Shown here in pieces: positions 20,043 through 30,604 of a stretch of 34,484 bases of DNA (position 1 is its first letter; every line of letters starts with the position of its first letter). The DNA lies in NCBI GenBank assembly GCA_027579435.1, contig JANBPK010000904.1:1-34484 (forward strand), written 5' to 3'. The notes under the pieces are model-generated. The model ran no database searches. It was not told the DNA's origin and worked only from the letters and a program-made list of their open reading frames with translations. A program made the translations under genes and the position numbers. This DNA is from Candolleomyces eurysporus (lineage: Eukaryota > Basidiomycota > Agaricomycetes > Agaricales > Psathyrellaceae).

Positions 20043-21766
20043 AGGACAATGCATTCTCTGACTCATCCTCAGATAGCTCTGATGAAGAGAAGGATGAAAC
20101 ACCTTATACCTCCTCTGAAGATGAACCAGAAGACACACTGGTGAAACAAGAGCCACCATCCACACCCCCAGCCAAGACTAATATAAAGTCACTCCTGAAA
20201 TTAGCTGACCCAGGAGCACAGACCAAATCAAGGCCAAAGACAGAGGTGTCCCCAACTCCAAAGAATGAAATACCACCATCACCAATACCTTCACCAGAGC
20301 AAAGCAGGATTCCAGTTCCAAACTTCATTACACCACCCATACCAATCCTACCATCCCAACAAAGAGTCCCAACTGCACCGCGTCCTCAGCAAAAAGGAGG
20401 CCAACACAAAACTGCACCTAAGCCATTAGTAGCACAGGGTAGCCGCCCAATCTGCTCTACAGCTCGAATACAAGACTATGCAGAACTACTGGGGCACCGT
20501 CGACACACAACACATCCCGTTGCACGCCAGGAGGAAGGACAAAATATGGTAATTGGGCAAGGCCAAGAGGGTGCTGATCAACAGGCAGTGGATCAAGGGG
20601 GTGCACAGAACAACAATCCACCACCTGAGGACGAAAATCCCTTTTATCCTGGACCAATCAGAGCCCAAGATATTCAGGATGAGGAAGAAGTTGATATGCA
20701 ATCAGCCCTACGAGCAACAAATGTGGTAGAATCACTCCTTCATACCTATGGAATTACCTCAGAATACATTCCTATTCAAATGGCACTTGAAATGGTTATG
20801 GATATGGCCACTGACCCTGAACAACATGATCTCCAACATGCTTTTGGTGCTGCCACATGACCTGATGACTGCCCTCGCAGCTTTAAAGAAGCAATGTTAC
20901 GGCCAGATGGAGACAAATGGCTAGAGGCTGCTCAAACAGAGAGGGATGCACTTGTTGAGAATGGAACATGGGAGTTAACAGAGCTACCAGAAGGACGCAG
21001 AGAAGTTGGATCTCGATGGGTGTTTATCATAAAGCGAAAGGCTGATGGAACCATAGACCGATACAAAGCTCGCCTAGTTGCCAAAGGATACTCACAAATA
21101 CCTGGCATTGACTTTGATAAAGTCTTCTCTCCAGCCACACAGCTTGCATCACTCTGAACAGTTCTTGCCCAGGCTGCAATGAGAGGAGAACACATTGAGT
21201 CCATAGACATCTCAAATGCATATCTGAATGGAGAAATTGAGGACCAGTATGAAGTCTACATGACCTAACCAGAAAGCTTTAAGGTCAACTCTCCAGATGG
21301 ACGCAAATGGGTTTGCAAACTCAAGAAAGGTCTTTATGGCTTGAAAAAAAGTGGTCACTTATGGTATCACAAGCTTGCAACTGAACTAGAGAGCATTGGC
21401 TTTACCCAGATCAGGTCAGATCCTAGCATTTATGTATGGGCCAAGGATGGAATCCGAGTTACGCTTCCAGTATTTGTTGATGACATTACCATTACCTCAA
21501 AGAGCAAGTCCAAAATTCAAGAGGTCAAGAATGCACTAAGCAAAGTCTTTAAAGTCAAGGACCTTGGTCCAACAACATACTTACTTGGAATCAAAGTGGA
21601 CTACAACCAAGAAAATCGAATCCTGGAACTATCACAAACCCAATACATCATTGACATCCTCAAACACTTTGGTATGGAAGACTGTACACCAGTTACTACT
21701 CCAATGGATCCTGGAACCTGCCTTTCAAAATATGCTCTTTCAGAAGAAGNAAAAAGNAAAAAATGA
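20042..21766 (+). pseudogene. Copia linker and reverse transcriptase frame, three stops
   Basis: A single frame from about 20042 carries an acidic Ser/Asp/Glu linker, a Pro-rich region and then copia RT. RT begins at FKEAMLRPDGDKWLEAAQTE (about 20882) with SRWVFIIKRKADG, YKARLVAKGY, IDISNAYLNGE, KKGLYGLKKSG and the active-site FVDD (about 21475). Stops are TGA 20858-20860, TGA 21155-21157 (CGA expected) and TAA 21266-21268 (CAA, Gln, expected in the usual Tyr-Met-x-Gln-Pro-Glu). The frame ends at 21766 next to two N calls in A runs (21750 and 21757). Confidence 0.88.
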
Positions 21767-22449
21767 AGCATGTTCCATATATGAATGCAATAGGTGCTCT
21801 CATGTACCTGGCTATTGCTACTCGACCAGACATTTCATATGCTGTAGCAAAACTAGCCCAATTCAATGCAACTCCAGGGTTGAAGCACTGGAAAGCAGTC
21901 AAACATCTTCTTCGATATCTTCAGGGCACAAAAGACCTTAAACTCACATACCAGGACAATGGCACAGGACATTTGGAATCACAACTCTTCCAAGCCTATA
22001 GCGATGCTGACCATGCAGGGTGTCTAGATACTCATCAGTCTACATCTGGATTCCTTATCCAAATGGGGACTGGTGCAGTCAGCTGGTCTTCAAAGAAGCA
22101 AGTAACTGTAGCTGACTCATCTACTGAAGCCGAATATGTATCCACATCAGCAGCCAGACGGGAGATCATTTGGATGAGGACACTGCTAAATGAGTTAGGG
22201 TTAAATGTTTCCCAACCATCCATTCTTCATGTTGACAACCAGTCAGCTTTGAAGGTTCTACAAAATCCTGAACATCACAGCCGGATGAAGCACATTGACA
22301 TCAAAATGCATTGGATTAGAGAGGCTATTAAACGCCAGGAAATTGAAGTCCACTTCCTCCAGACTAAAGACATGATTGCTGATATCTTCACCAAACCACT
22401 TCCTGCAAATGACATTAAGTGTCATCGCATAGCTCTTGGACTTATTTAA
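21763..22449 (+). pseudogene. Copia RT C-terminus and RNase H
   Basis: This continues the polyprotein in another frame after the N-containing A runs. It begins KHVPYMNAIGALMYLAIATR (the usual thumb segment), then RNase H with Asp in AYSDADHAG (about 21997), Glu in SSTEAEYVS, Asp in LHVDNQSAL and Asp in DMIADIFTKPL. It ends in TAA at 22447-22449, 31 bases before the 3' LTR. The frame change at 21750-21760 is probably a base-calling problem rather than a mutation. Confidence 0.88.
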
Positions 22450-22480
22450 AAACCTCCACAGCCATTACATTGAGGGGGTG

Positions 22481-22815
22481 TGTTAGAATACAATGCCTAT
22501 GCTGTGTAGATACTATACATTGTTTCCTAATATGGGCATACATTGTTTCCTAATGTGGACATCATTGTCCATTGATCTATTGTACTCATACCTATTGTTC
22601 TTTCTCTATTGTTCTATATTTAGATAATTCTATTGTACTCTATATATAGACACACTATTGTTAGGAACAGTATATAGATACCAGTGAGTGGACCTGATTC
22701 CCCATTGAATTAATCCCACTCACAGGTATGTTCTCTTTTGTATTTATTACTTATTTGTACTAATTGAATTCATTCCACTCACAGTGGTTACACTCATTCT
22801 TGTTGAGTCTTGACA
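22481..22815 (+). repeat. Copia 3' LTR
   Basis: The LTR starts TGTTAGAATACAATGCC immediately after the polypurine tract and ends GTCTTGACA. It is followed by CTTTG, the proposed target duplication. It matches the 5' LTR at 332 of 335 positions by eye. Confidence 0.92.
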
Positions 22816-23847
22816 CTTTGCAACTCCACGGGCAAAGATTGATTACCATTTGTGCCTGTTGAGTGATGACTGTCGGACAAAATCGTGTGTGAGGGCTTCC
22901 CGAAGACGGCTATTAGGGGTTGCATTTTGGTATTTTTTTACTCTTTCATTGGATTGGGATCCATGGTTCCTTGTGATTATACTTTCACGACCATTTGGAA
23001 TAGGGTTTCGAAACACCCTGGCAATTTGTCTTCACTTTTTCTCTTAAATCGGTATGTCTTATTACGTGTCTGCTGATGTTTCATTCTCTCTCGTTGATGG
23101 TCAGATTACGAACTACACAGGCGTGGTAAGTTTTATGTTGGTTTCAAAGTGAGCTTAAGGAGACTTATCATGTTATTGGTGTAACATAGCATCCTATGCC
23201 CATTTCTTTCCTGGAGTTCGGTCCAACGAGATGCCCAGTTTGGGCGGTGGCATTTTCTCAGTGATATTGATGTAGCGTCATATGGGACACCATCCAGTAT
23301 GCGATGCTATCCTTTGATTTAGATGTGTAAGTAAGTTCATGTCTAGCCGGTGTAGGTCGGTCCGAGAATACAACTGAAACTTCGTCCTCCAGGCATATCT
23401 TCTAGTTTGATTCCTGCAAGAGCAAGGATAATGGAATGGGATAGCTGCCCCACCTAGCAGGCTTGAAGCGTACGGTGTTGCAGGTTATCCATATCTGAAG
23501 GTTAGTTTGATCTGCACTTCACATCTGTCCAGAAATTTCATTCACTGTGACGGGTCTCTTGGGGTTCTGATGCGTTTTCATGGACAGTTTATGGAATCTT
23601 CAACTGGGGTGATGGTGGGGGTATGAACGCATTGGGTGTGGGGAGCTTTATTAACTTGGCTTCGGTATGGACCAATAGCGGTAACCAGTTCATCCGGGTG
23701 AGTTGGGTAATTACGCCTCGACTTCTGTGTAGCAGGTGTTGTCTTAATTGAAGCTTCTCAGGCGTTGGTGAGTTTGGGATAAGGTAGCCCATAGAGCTTT
23801 CTTATATGTTCCTCAAGGTTGCTGCCCTCTATGGATGCTGTTTCGTC

Positions 23848-26375
23848 TATATGAAGACAGAGGTTACCAAGTCCATCCCTTTTTGCACTTGCATTTCTCT
23901 GTTAAAATCCTCTGCTGTAGGTCCCCAATCAAAATCTTCATCTACTAAAGCAGATCCCTTTAGTTGTTCCTTCCACACTCCACCAATGTAAAGCAAATGA
24001 GAGCTTTGCATAGTGAAAAAATGCAGCAACTCTGGATTATCTATCAAAACCTGTCAGCATGGTCAAAAAANTCATAATAAACAGCATACCACATGCAGCC
24101 ACTGCCTGTTGCAGTAGGGCCCACTCCTTCTGGAACCACACCTGCAGAAATGTTGCCTCCCTGACCAAGTAGCATTCTTCTTCATCACAATGTTGAGAAA
24201 TCAACATTGCCCGGATATCCTCATGAACTTTGTCATTGCCAAGCCAATCTGGAACTTCAATATCTTCCCCAACCAAGCCACAATCATTCTAAATCGGATC
24301 ATCGACATCCAAGGAAAAGATAGAGGTTCAATCTAACTTTTGAGGACTGACTGCATGGCGAGGAGCTTTTCTGCTTTTGATGAGACCATCCAACTCTTTG
24401 CAGAACTTGTTGAATTTCTGGACCAAGTTTAGAACACTTGGTTCATGCCGATGAACTTGAGACTGAACATGATCATATAAGTGCCGATCTTGGAAGACAT
24501 CTGAGCTTAGTGTTGAAAAAAANGAATATAAGACATACCACTTGCACTGGCCTCACTATGAATCCGATTGAATCACTCCAATTCAAACATCCGCTCTCTC
24601 AACTTTGCTTGAATATGGTCCTTTAGTGCCTTTGCTTGCATGCAAACTTGCAAACACTTGTTGGAAGTTAACCATTGAAGATTGTGCTGATCTGTGACAC
24701 CCAGCTCTGCCCTCTTCTTCCGAATCTAAACTTCCGTCCGCTGTTGCTTCATAACCAAGTCTGCCAGCAACTCAACCATATCATCCAAGCCATCTGCATC
24801 ACCTTGACTTATCATCCTATCCAGACCATCGATTTCCCTTGCGAGTGACTTCTGATAATCTGCTAAGTCCAAAATAGCCTTGATGGATTTTTTGGCCAAG
24901 TTGGATGTTGCACTGGCTAGTGGGCAGGTTTGGATACTGACTTGATCCTTCCATAGTGCTAAAAGCTGAGCTGGTGAGTGTGAGGACACATTCAGCTGCT
25001 TGATTGCAAGCTCTTTATTCTCTGCACAGGCTTTCCACTTCTGCACCAACCAATGACCCAGCATGGCTAGACTCTGAGCTCACAAGAAATCAATCTGCAG
25101 GTCCAGGGCAAAAATACGTTGGTGGTACTAATGGATCAAAATATTAGATAAATATAAGAAGTAACAGCAGAATGAATAACATACCCCAGATACCCGCAAG
25201 GATGGCACCAGACCCTGAATACTGCTCCAAAACCTTTCACATCCTTCCCCATCAGAAAGCCCAAAGCCAGTACACTTGCATGGATGGTAAACCAGTTGAC
25301 AAGGCCACTGGTGACCATATGCATGGAAGATAGAGATTCCCCAGATAATGCGGTCAATGTATTCTGGGATGAAGTCCCATTTTATGCAACTACGGTGTAG
25401 CTGGCAGCCAATGTCATATAAAATGCCAACAGTGAAATGGGATGGGATTGAATGGAAGAGCTTGAGAATAAGGGCAATAGCATAGAATTGGCGTTCTCCA
25501 GGTGTTGTCATGTTCACCAACCACAGAACTCGATCATGGCGGCAAAGAAGTGCCATCAAGCCTGTGTCAGCAAAATACTTTGTGCTAGCCTTGGTGCGTT
25601 TTTCATCAGCAGCCTTGAATGAATCAGAGCATGCGTCCAAAACCATGCACGAGACCTTCATCCCAGCTTCAACAGTATCATTTGACATATCAGTGGCCTG
25701 GGGCTGAGTGGGGCGTGCTGTTTCAACCAACTGGTGTGCTTTGTTGACTTCAGCCTCTGTCAGAAATGCAGATCGTGGGTGTCGAACAGGGCCATCCCTT
25801 CCAGCATTATGACTGGGACTGCGGCGTTTCTGGACAAAATTTGCATCCAAGCAGACCACCAAGTCCACTCTGCCAATCCATGTCAGCCAAATGCAAATCC
25901 AACAAACTGGAGACATACAGAGCCCGATCATCATGCTCAGCACAAGCCCCAAAGCATAGTTGGCATGACCATGCAAGATAGTCACTGATAAGCTCATCTG
26001 TATCCTCCCAATCATCCTCATTGGCTTGGACAGAATCACCTTCAATGGGAGTATGCATAGCCAGCGACAGCATCTGCTTGCGAGCATAGACATTTGTCTC
26101 AACCAGCAGAAGGGAATAATAGCAAAACGCCTTTGTGAACTTGCAACGTATGATGTCTTCATTTGCAAGGTGATATCCTCGCCCCTGAAGCAAAGAGTCC
26201 AGTGTTGCAGACCAAGCAGAATGATTGGGAGGCAAGCGCAAGTATAACTCTCACGCAAACTCCATCATTCTGATGTCAAAGGCAAAACTTGGATGGACTG
26301 GTGCTGATGGGAAGTATCCATGGGCAACAAGAGCCTTGCTGGGTGCACAAGAGCAAATGGTTATTGATTTAAAAT
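23848..26375 (-). pseudogene. KDZ transposase (Kyakuja-Dileera-Zisupton type), truncated and with stops
   Basis: The minus strand carries a KDZ-type transposase in order. It opens with ITICSCAPSKALVAHGYFP, then the FARELYLRLPPN-like segment (a TGA replaces the Arg) and DDRAL. Intron 25918-25870 (GTATGT...GGCAG) follows, then VDLVVCLDANFVQKRR (first catalytic Asp). Next are FADTGLMALLCRHDRVLWL, ILYDIGCQLHRSC, FHAYGHQWPCQ and GFGLSDGEGCERFWS. The helical C-terminal part runs through LNVSSHSP and ends with WLGNDKVHEDIRAMLISQHC and WFQKEW. Stops (plus-strand positions) are TGA at 26251-26253, 25080-25082, 24573-24575 and 24328-24330, and TAG at 24726-24728 and 24289-24291. The N-terminal cysteine-rich domain is missing beyond 26375. 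No TET/JBP gene, sometimes linked to KDZ elements, is recognisable. Confidence 0.85.
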
Positions 26376-26429
26376 CTACATAGAGATTAAAGTCAACAAG
26401 TTAAGAGAGAGACGATTGTTGCAGCGGGC

Positions 26430-26906
26430 GTTGTTACAATAACGGCGCAAGATCCTTGTGATGCGTCTTTTGTCTGAGTAAGTCCACAGTTCCATTCATT
26501 TAAAAGCTCTACTGACTGACTGTCTTTCTAGTATGAACTGTTGATTGACCGAAACGCAGCATACCAAAACAAGCCTGTCGATTTTCAGCTGACGACCTGT
26601 TTTGGTCAGCTTCATCAAATCTTTCTTATTCAACTTCCTCCAGCCCCTGCTCTCAATAACGTTGCCACTCCCACAGTTGTGCTATTAGCTGCTATTTGCA
26701 AATGTGATGTTGAGCTCGAAGATTAGGATCTTGACTTCCACTACTACCAGAATATGTCCCATCTCGACATGGTTGACATTATGTGCATCAAGGCACTTGT
26801 TGGACGAGTGGCTTGGGATGGATGGTGGGCAATTATTGATAGAAGTGGCAAGCTATCTAGAGGACAGTTTGAGGATGTAGATGACAATGAAGTTATTGAA
26901 CAGTGA
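26430..26906 (+). pseudogene. 3' fragment of a transposon-associated basidiomycete protein
   Basis: Exon 26532-26906 follows a clear intron (26478-26531, GTAAGT, branch CTACTGACTGAC, TTTCTAG). It codes LLIDRNAAYQNKPVDF, a hydrophobic stretch, then DFHYYQNMSHLDMVDIMC, IKALVGRVAWDGWWAIIDRS and an acidic tail to TGA at 26904. The pattern 'VDI.C...LVGRV...W.IIDRSG' is one I recall at the C-terminus of uncharacterised Agaricomycete proteins near DNA transposons; function unknown. TAG at 26724-26726 interrupts it (CAG, Gln, would be open), and the preceding exon ends in TGA where CGA would fit. It is head to head with the KDZ gene, about 60-150 bases apart, and both lack their N-termini. Confidence 0.5.
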
Positions 26907-27058
26907 TATATTTTGTGCAAGCACCAACACTTCGAGAGTTGATATAAGCTTTGATCATAATGAGGACAAATCACCCGCTAACATGCCAAGCAGGCGATCG
27001 TCAACCACATCCGCTCTTCTTTCCTTCCCTTTTGCACCTCCGCCAACCACTATCCATT

Positions 27059-28617
27059 ATGCCTCAGTCCGCCTTTGTTGCTAGTGTTCCCAATGCCCAG
27101 AAAACTCAGCAGCCACCACCAAATCATCTAATCCCTGCAAAACCAACCGCTTTGCCCCCACAGGTTTCCACTCAGACTGCAGCAGGGACTGTGTCTACAC
27201 CAACATCAAGGAACAAAGGCAAGGGAAACACTACTGCTGCAGCTCGGAGTGGTAAAGCTAAACCAGGTAAGCTATCAGCCAAATTCTGAGCGAGCTTGGT
27301 TGGAGTTGATATGTCACAGCCGCAGGGCCCGCCAGGAAGGCGTCTCCTCCTTCAACCACTCCCGCTGTTAGTAAAAAGGGCCCCGCCATGAGTAGGAGTG
27401 CCTGCCATGCCTCTTCAACCAGCGGTACTACTGCCACAAACAGAAATACCACATCGGCAAGCAAGAATTCCCCTGCCATCAATCACTGCACCACCTCACG
27501 GAACGGAAACACGCCCACTGCTGGCAGTAACATCGCACACCCTCCGTCTGCTACCCAGAATGCAGTAGCAGCAGCACAGCAGGCCATAGCTGCTGCTGAG
27601 ATGGAGGCAGCCTCCGAAGACAACCCCCATACGTCTGGACAAGCACGCTTAGTCACTCTGATCCAACACAAGAACAAAACACTTCGGAGAGAGCTGCAGG
27701 TTTTGCGAGGTATGCCTACTCTGATACTAGAAATCGAAGCTTACCTTCCACCTAGCACAACAAGAGCAATCCCTTCATCACGACAACAATGCGACCAAGG
27801 TTCTTCCCTGTCCTCGCGGTGAGGCAGGGAGTCGCAAGAAAGGGTTTGTCCTGATTGAAGCAATGGAATTGGACAGCACTCCGCAGCGCTGGCAATTCTA
27901 CAATCAAATCCTTGTATGCCCGTTAACGTTGCATTCTTTCTTTGAAACCGGTACTCACTACAGTCTAGGCCACTGTTCGAAGGTGCATTATCCAGGCCCA
28001 GCTCCCACTGAGTGAAAGGTTCTCTTCGCAGGATACTGATAAAATCAGGAACATCATTCATTTGGTGAGCTTGTGATTCTGTATGGTTTTGACGGTGCTC
28101 ACCATACTTCGACAGGTGCGACATGAACATCACTACCTCTGCCAGGCACGCTTCCCAGGTTGTTGGCCAGTTGTCAAGATGATCAAGCTAAACCTTCGGA
28201 ATGCTCGCAAGTACCGGAAACGAAAGGATTTGAGGTTTGATTTTGATGACGACGATGAACATGAAGGATCAGATGATGGTGATGACTCCAATATCGACCC
28301 AAAGCTGACGAAAAAGTGCAAGCGGTCACCTGGAGCTCAATGTGACGATATTAGCAGTGAGGCCGATGTCCCAGCAACAGCGAAGAAGGTGAGGAACGCA
28401 CCTACTCCAGCCTGTGAAACCCGTGCCCAGGCCGCTCATCGCAAACCTTTGAAACCTTTGAGCACTATCCGAAACTTTGTATTTCCGACACCCTCAGTTG
28501 GTCACTCGAGAGCCTACACCTAGTGCCTTTGAAGATATTCCTGAAGATAGCTACGATCCACTAGGTCCTCAGGCTCTGGCAAAGCTGGAACAGAAATACA
28601 AATTGCCTGCATTCTTG
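27059..28617 (+). CDS. Six-exon protein of an Agaricomycete-expanded family, unknown function
   Basis: Exons are 27059-27266, 27320-27709, 27756-27913, 27969-28064, 28116-28388 and 28498-28617. All junctions are GT-AG, introns are 46-109 nt and the phases agree. The N-terminal ~200 residues are Ala/Ser/Thr/Pro/Lys-rich and low in complexity. A coiled coil follows (LVTLIQHKNKTLRRELQVLR), then LPCPRGEAGSRKKGFVLIEA, the marker I associate with a family repeated many times in mushroom genomes. Next come a helical region (RWQFYNQIL, ATVRRCIIQAQLPLSE) and WPVVKMIKLNLRNARKYRKR, basic and possibly nuclear or DNA-binding. The C-terminus has acidic runs (DFDDDDEHEGSDDGDD) and a basic stretch. It may continue into the next feature through intron 28618-28755, which also keeps phase. 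Confidence 0.6.
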
Positions 28618-28708
28618 GTATGCTGAGCCAAAGAATCCAATCCCATTGGGCCCTTTACCCCTGAAACCACCCCAACTCACCACCTATATACCTACCGATT
28701 CCCGGCAG

Positions 28709-30604
28709 ACATTGGCGCTTTGATTCCGCCTCCAACCAAGAGGGTTATTTTCCAGGTTGGGCGCTGTCTCTCCATGCTGGGTGCCCCCACCACTTCACGC
28801 CACGTAGGCTTTGGTCGCATCATTGCTCGTGGACCTGGGCATCGGCTGGTCGGTGTTGAGAAGGGTGTCGCATATTTGGATGAGTCCAGGAACTATTGGG
28901 TCCGACTCCCCTGGAAATCTCACTACATCCCAGAGGCAGAATGCTTGGATCCGGAAGACGTCAACCAGCTCATTATGGATGCTGCAATTCTCAATTCATA
29001 TCTCACCAATCTTCGCAAATCCTATGGAATTTCAGATAAACCTACAGCTCACAACTACACGCATAAGCATCTCCCAGCTGTCAAGAAAATCACAGCTAGC
29101 ATCCCTCCACGATTGCCAATATTGTCAAGATTCTCCTCGAAGCCTTCAAATGGTGTGAAGATAGCGCCAAACCTTCCAGTCTTGCATTTGAATGGCAGCA
29201 ACATCCCATATGTTCCACGACACACCAGGACATCTGAAGTCCCTCCCAATGCCACTCCAGATGCCGCTATCTATGTTGTTGAAGATAGCGACAGTGACGA
29301 CAACCAAATTACTCCACGTCCCCCTCATTCTGTTATCACTGATGGAGTCTCCACCGCGTCTGGAAGCAACTTCCAAGTCTCTCCTATTGAATCAAGCACG
29401 GGTAGTGACTCTAATGCTCGGAGACCGTGCCCTCAGAAAATGAAGTCAAGGAAGAGGAAGTCTGTCAATCAAGTAATGCAGTCTTCAAGTGATGAGGAGG
29501 CAAGTGCGGTGGTGCGGAAAGCTCCAATGAAGCCAACATTGTCAGGACTGGGGAAGCGGTTTAAGAGGGCAAGGACGGATAATGGTGGCAATGAAGCTCG
29601 ACCAGTTTTGATGGAACCCGCAAGAAAACTGCAGTCAGGAGAAAGGGGGAAGATGTGGCCCAGGAGGAATGAGGATGATGAAACTCCAGCCATGCAAGAT
29701 CATACTAAGAAACCGTACTTGAAGGCCAACAAGATCTTGAAACGTGCAAGGGTGGAGGAGGAGGACGCTATGGATGTGGAGGACGATGAAGGCCAAACCA
29801 TGTGAAATCATGCCAAGAGGCCACACCTGAAGATCGACAAGAATTCAAAATGTGCAAGGGTGGAGGAAAACAATGTTGAAGCTATGGATGTGGATGGACA
29901 ACAGGACACCAGGAATACCTTTGCTGAGCCTACAACCATTTTGGACGCGGAGGTTGATACTCTCTCCACGCTGCACAGCACATTGGATAACCTTTGCGGG
30001 GCAAGGGCAGATGTTTGACAAGCTTTGGCTGAGACGGGTGCAAGCACGGAGGCCATGGAGAAGGCTGGGGATGTGGTGAAAGTTAGCACGCAGGATCGGG
30101 AGAGACTGGAAGTCATTGGGAAGGAGCTTCATGGGATCATTGATAAAACCGGTTTACCGGTTCACATTCTGCTCCAGCATACTGGGCTTCTCATCCGGTG
30201 GACTCGAGGACAGAACTCCTGGAATTTGTACCAAGAATATGTTTGTATGCAAAACCGTAAAAGTAAGTCATTCACCAACTTCCTTTAGGTATCTGAAACT
30301 CACTAGGACCTTCCCAGTTCCATTCGAGACGTTTAGTTCCATGGTCAAGACCGAGTATGATGAACGTAAGAAGTGTTCATCCCTTCAACAGTGGAAGAAT
30401 CTCAAGGAAACTTGGCGTAATGCAGTGACAAAGGATTGGATGAGCAAGGTTACGACTGTGCAGCATTCAGCTTCGAGTGATAATGTGTCAATGGTCAAGC
30501 ATATATCACAGATTGTGACACAGTTCAATGAACTGGTAAGTCCTTCCCTCTTCATTGTGTTAATATTGTCCGATAGACGCTGTTGCTGTCAATGTCAATT
30601 GTAG
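28709..30604 (+). pseudogene. Continuation of the same gene or a second gene, with two TGA stops
   Basis: The frame from about 28709 reads PPPTKRVIFQVGRCLSMLGA, HVGFGRIIARGP, VGVEKGVAYLDESRNYWVRL, then a long Ser/Pro/Lys-rich region with acidic and basic blocks (nuclear-protein-like). TGA at 29803-29805 and 30016-30018 interrupt an otherwise continuous frame to about 30262; CGA (Arg) at both would restore it. A GTAAGT intron follows (30263-30288 or -30306), after which the frame is offset by one. The next exon (to 30535) reads RTFPVPFETFSSMVKTEYDE and is helical. I do not know the function. The repeated NHAKRP/DHTKKP-type blocks near 29697 and 29812 suggest an internal duplication of about 110 bases. 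Confidence 0.5.

Larger units (their letters stand above)
12431..22815 (+). mobile_element. Copia (Ty1-type) LTR retrotransposon, decayed and nested
   Basis: Two 335-bp direct LTRs bound a 10.4-kb element with gag, protease, integrase, reverse transcriptase and RNase H in copia order. The gag-protease-integrase frame starts at 17379 and the RT-RNase H part ends at 22449. A primer site follows the 5' LTR and a polypurine tract (TGAGGGGGTG, 22471-22480) precedes the 3' LTR. The excess length over a usual ~5 kb copia comes from a Helitron remnant plus a 1.6-kb TIR element in the leader and a 273-bp MITE in pol. Five in-frame stops and a frame change at two Ns make this copy non-coding as it stands. 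Confidence 0.9.
12085..23840 (+). pseudogene. Spliced host gene split by the copia insertion
   Basis: Upstream exons 12085(?)-12213, 12263-12282 and 12368-12430 join in phase through introns of 49 and 85 nt. The third exon reads TGEAKDVTIFYLPQRMYFQV and, after removal of the copia element, carries on in frame at 22816 with PLQLHGQRLITIC, so the insertion lies inside an exon. Downstream, exon-like pieces separated by GTATGT/GTAAGT-type introns follow. One is around 22940-23050 (DYTFTTIWNR..., LSSLFLLNR). Another is near 23400-23460 (SSSLIPARARIMEWDSCPT). A third is 23588-23700 (YGIFNWGDGGGMNALGVGSF). I do not recognise the protein and cannot prove all downstream pieces belong to one gene. Confidence 0.45.

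Noticed and set aside
22850..23076. DUF6533-like seven-helix protein around LSSLFLLNR
   Set aside because: Only a short resemblance to the 'FLLNRY' part; the following exons do not match that family.
17379..30018. TGA reassigned to an amino acid in this genome
   Set aside because: TGA also serves as an apparent normal stop (26904), other genes end in TAA/TAG, and the stops fall in decayed transposons where C-to-T mutation explains them.
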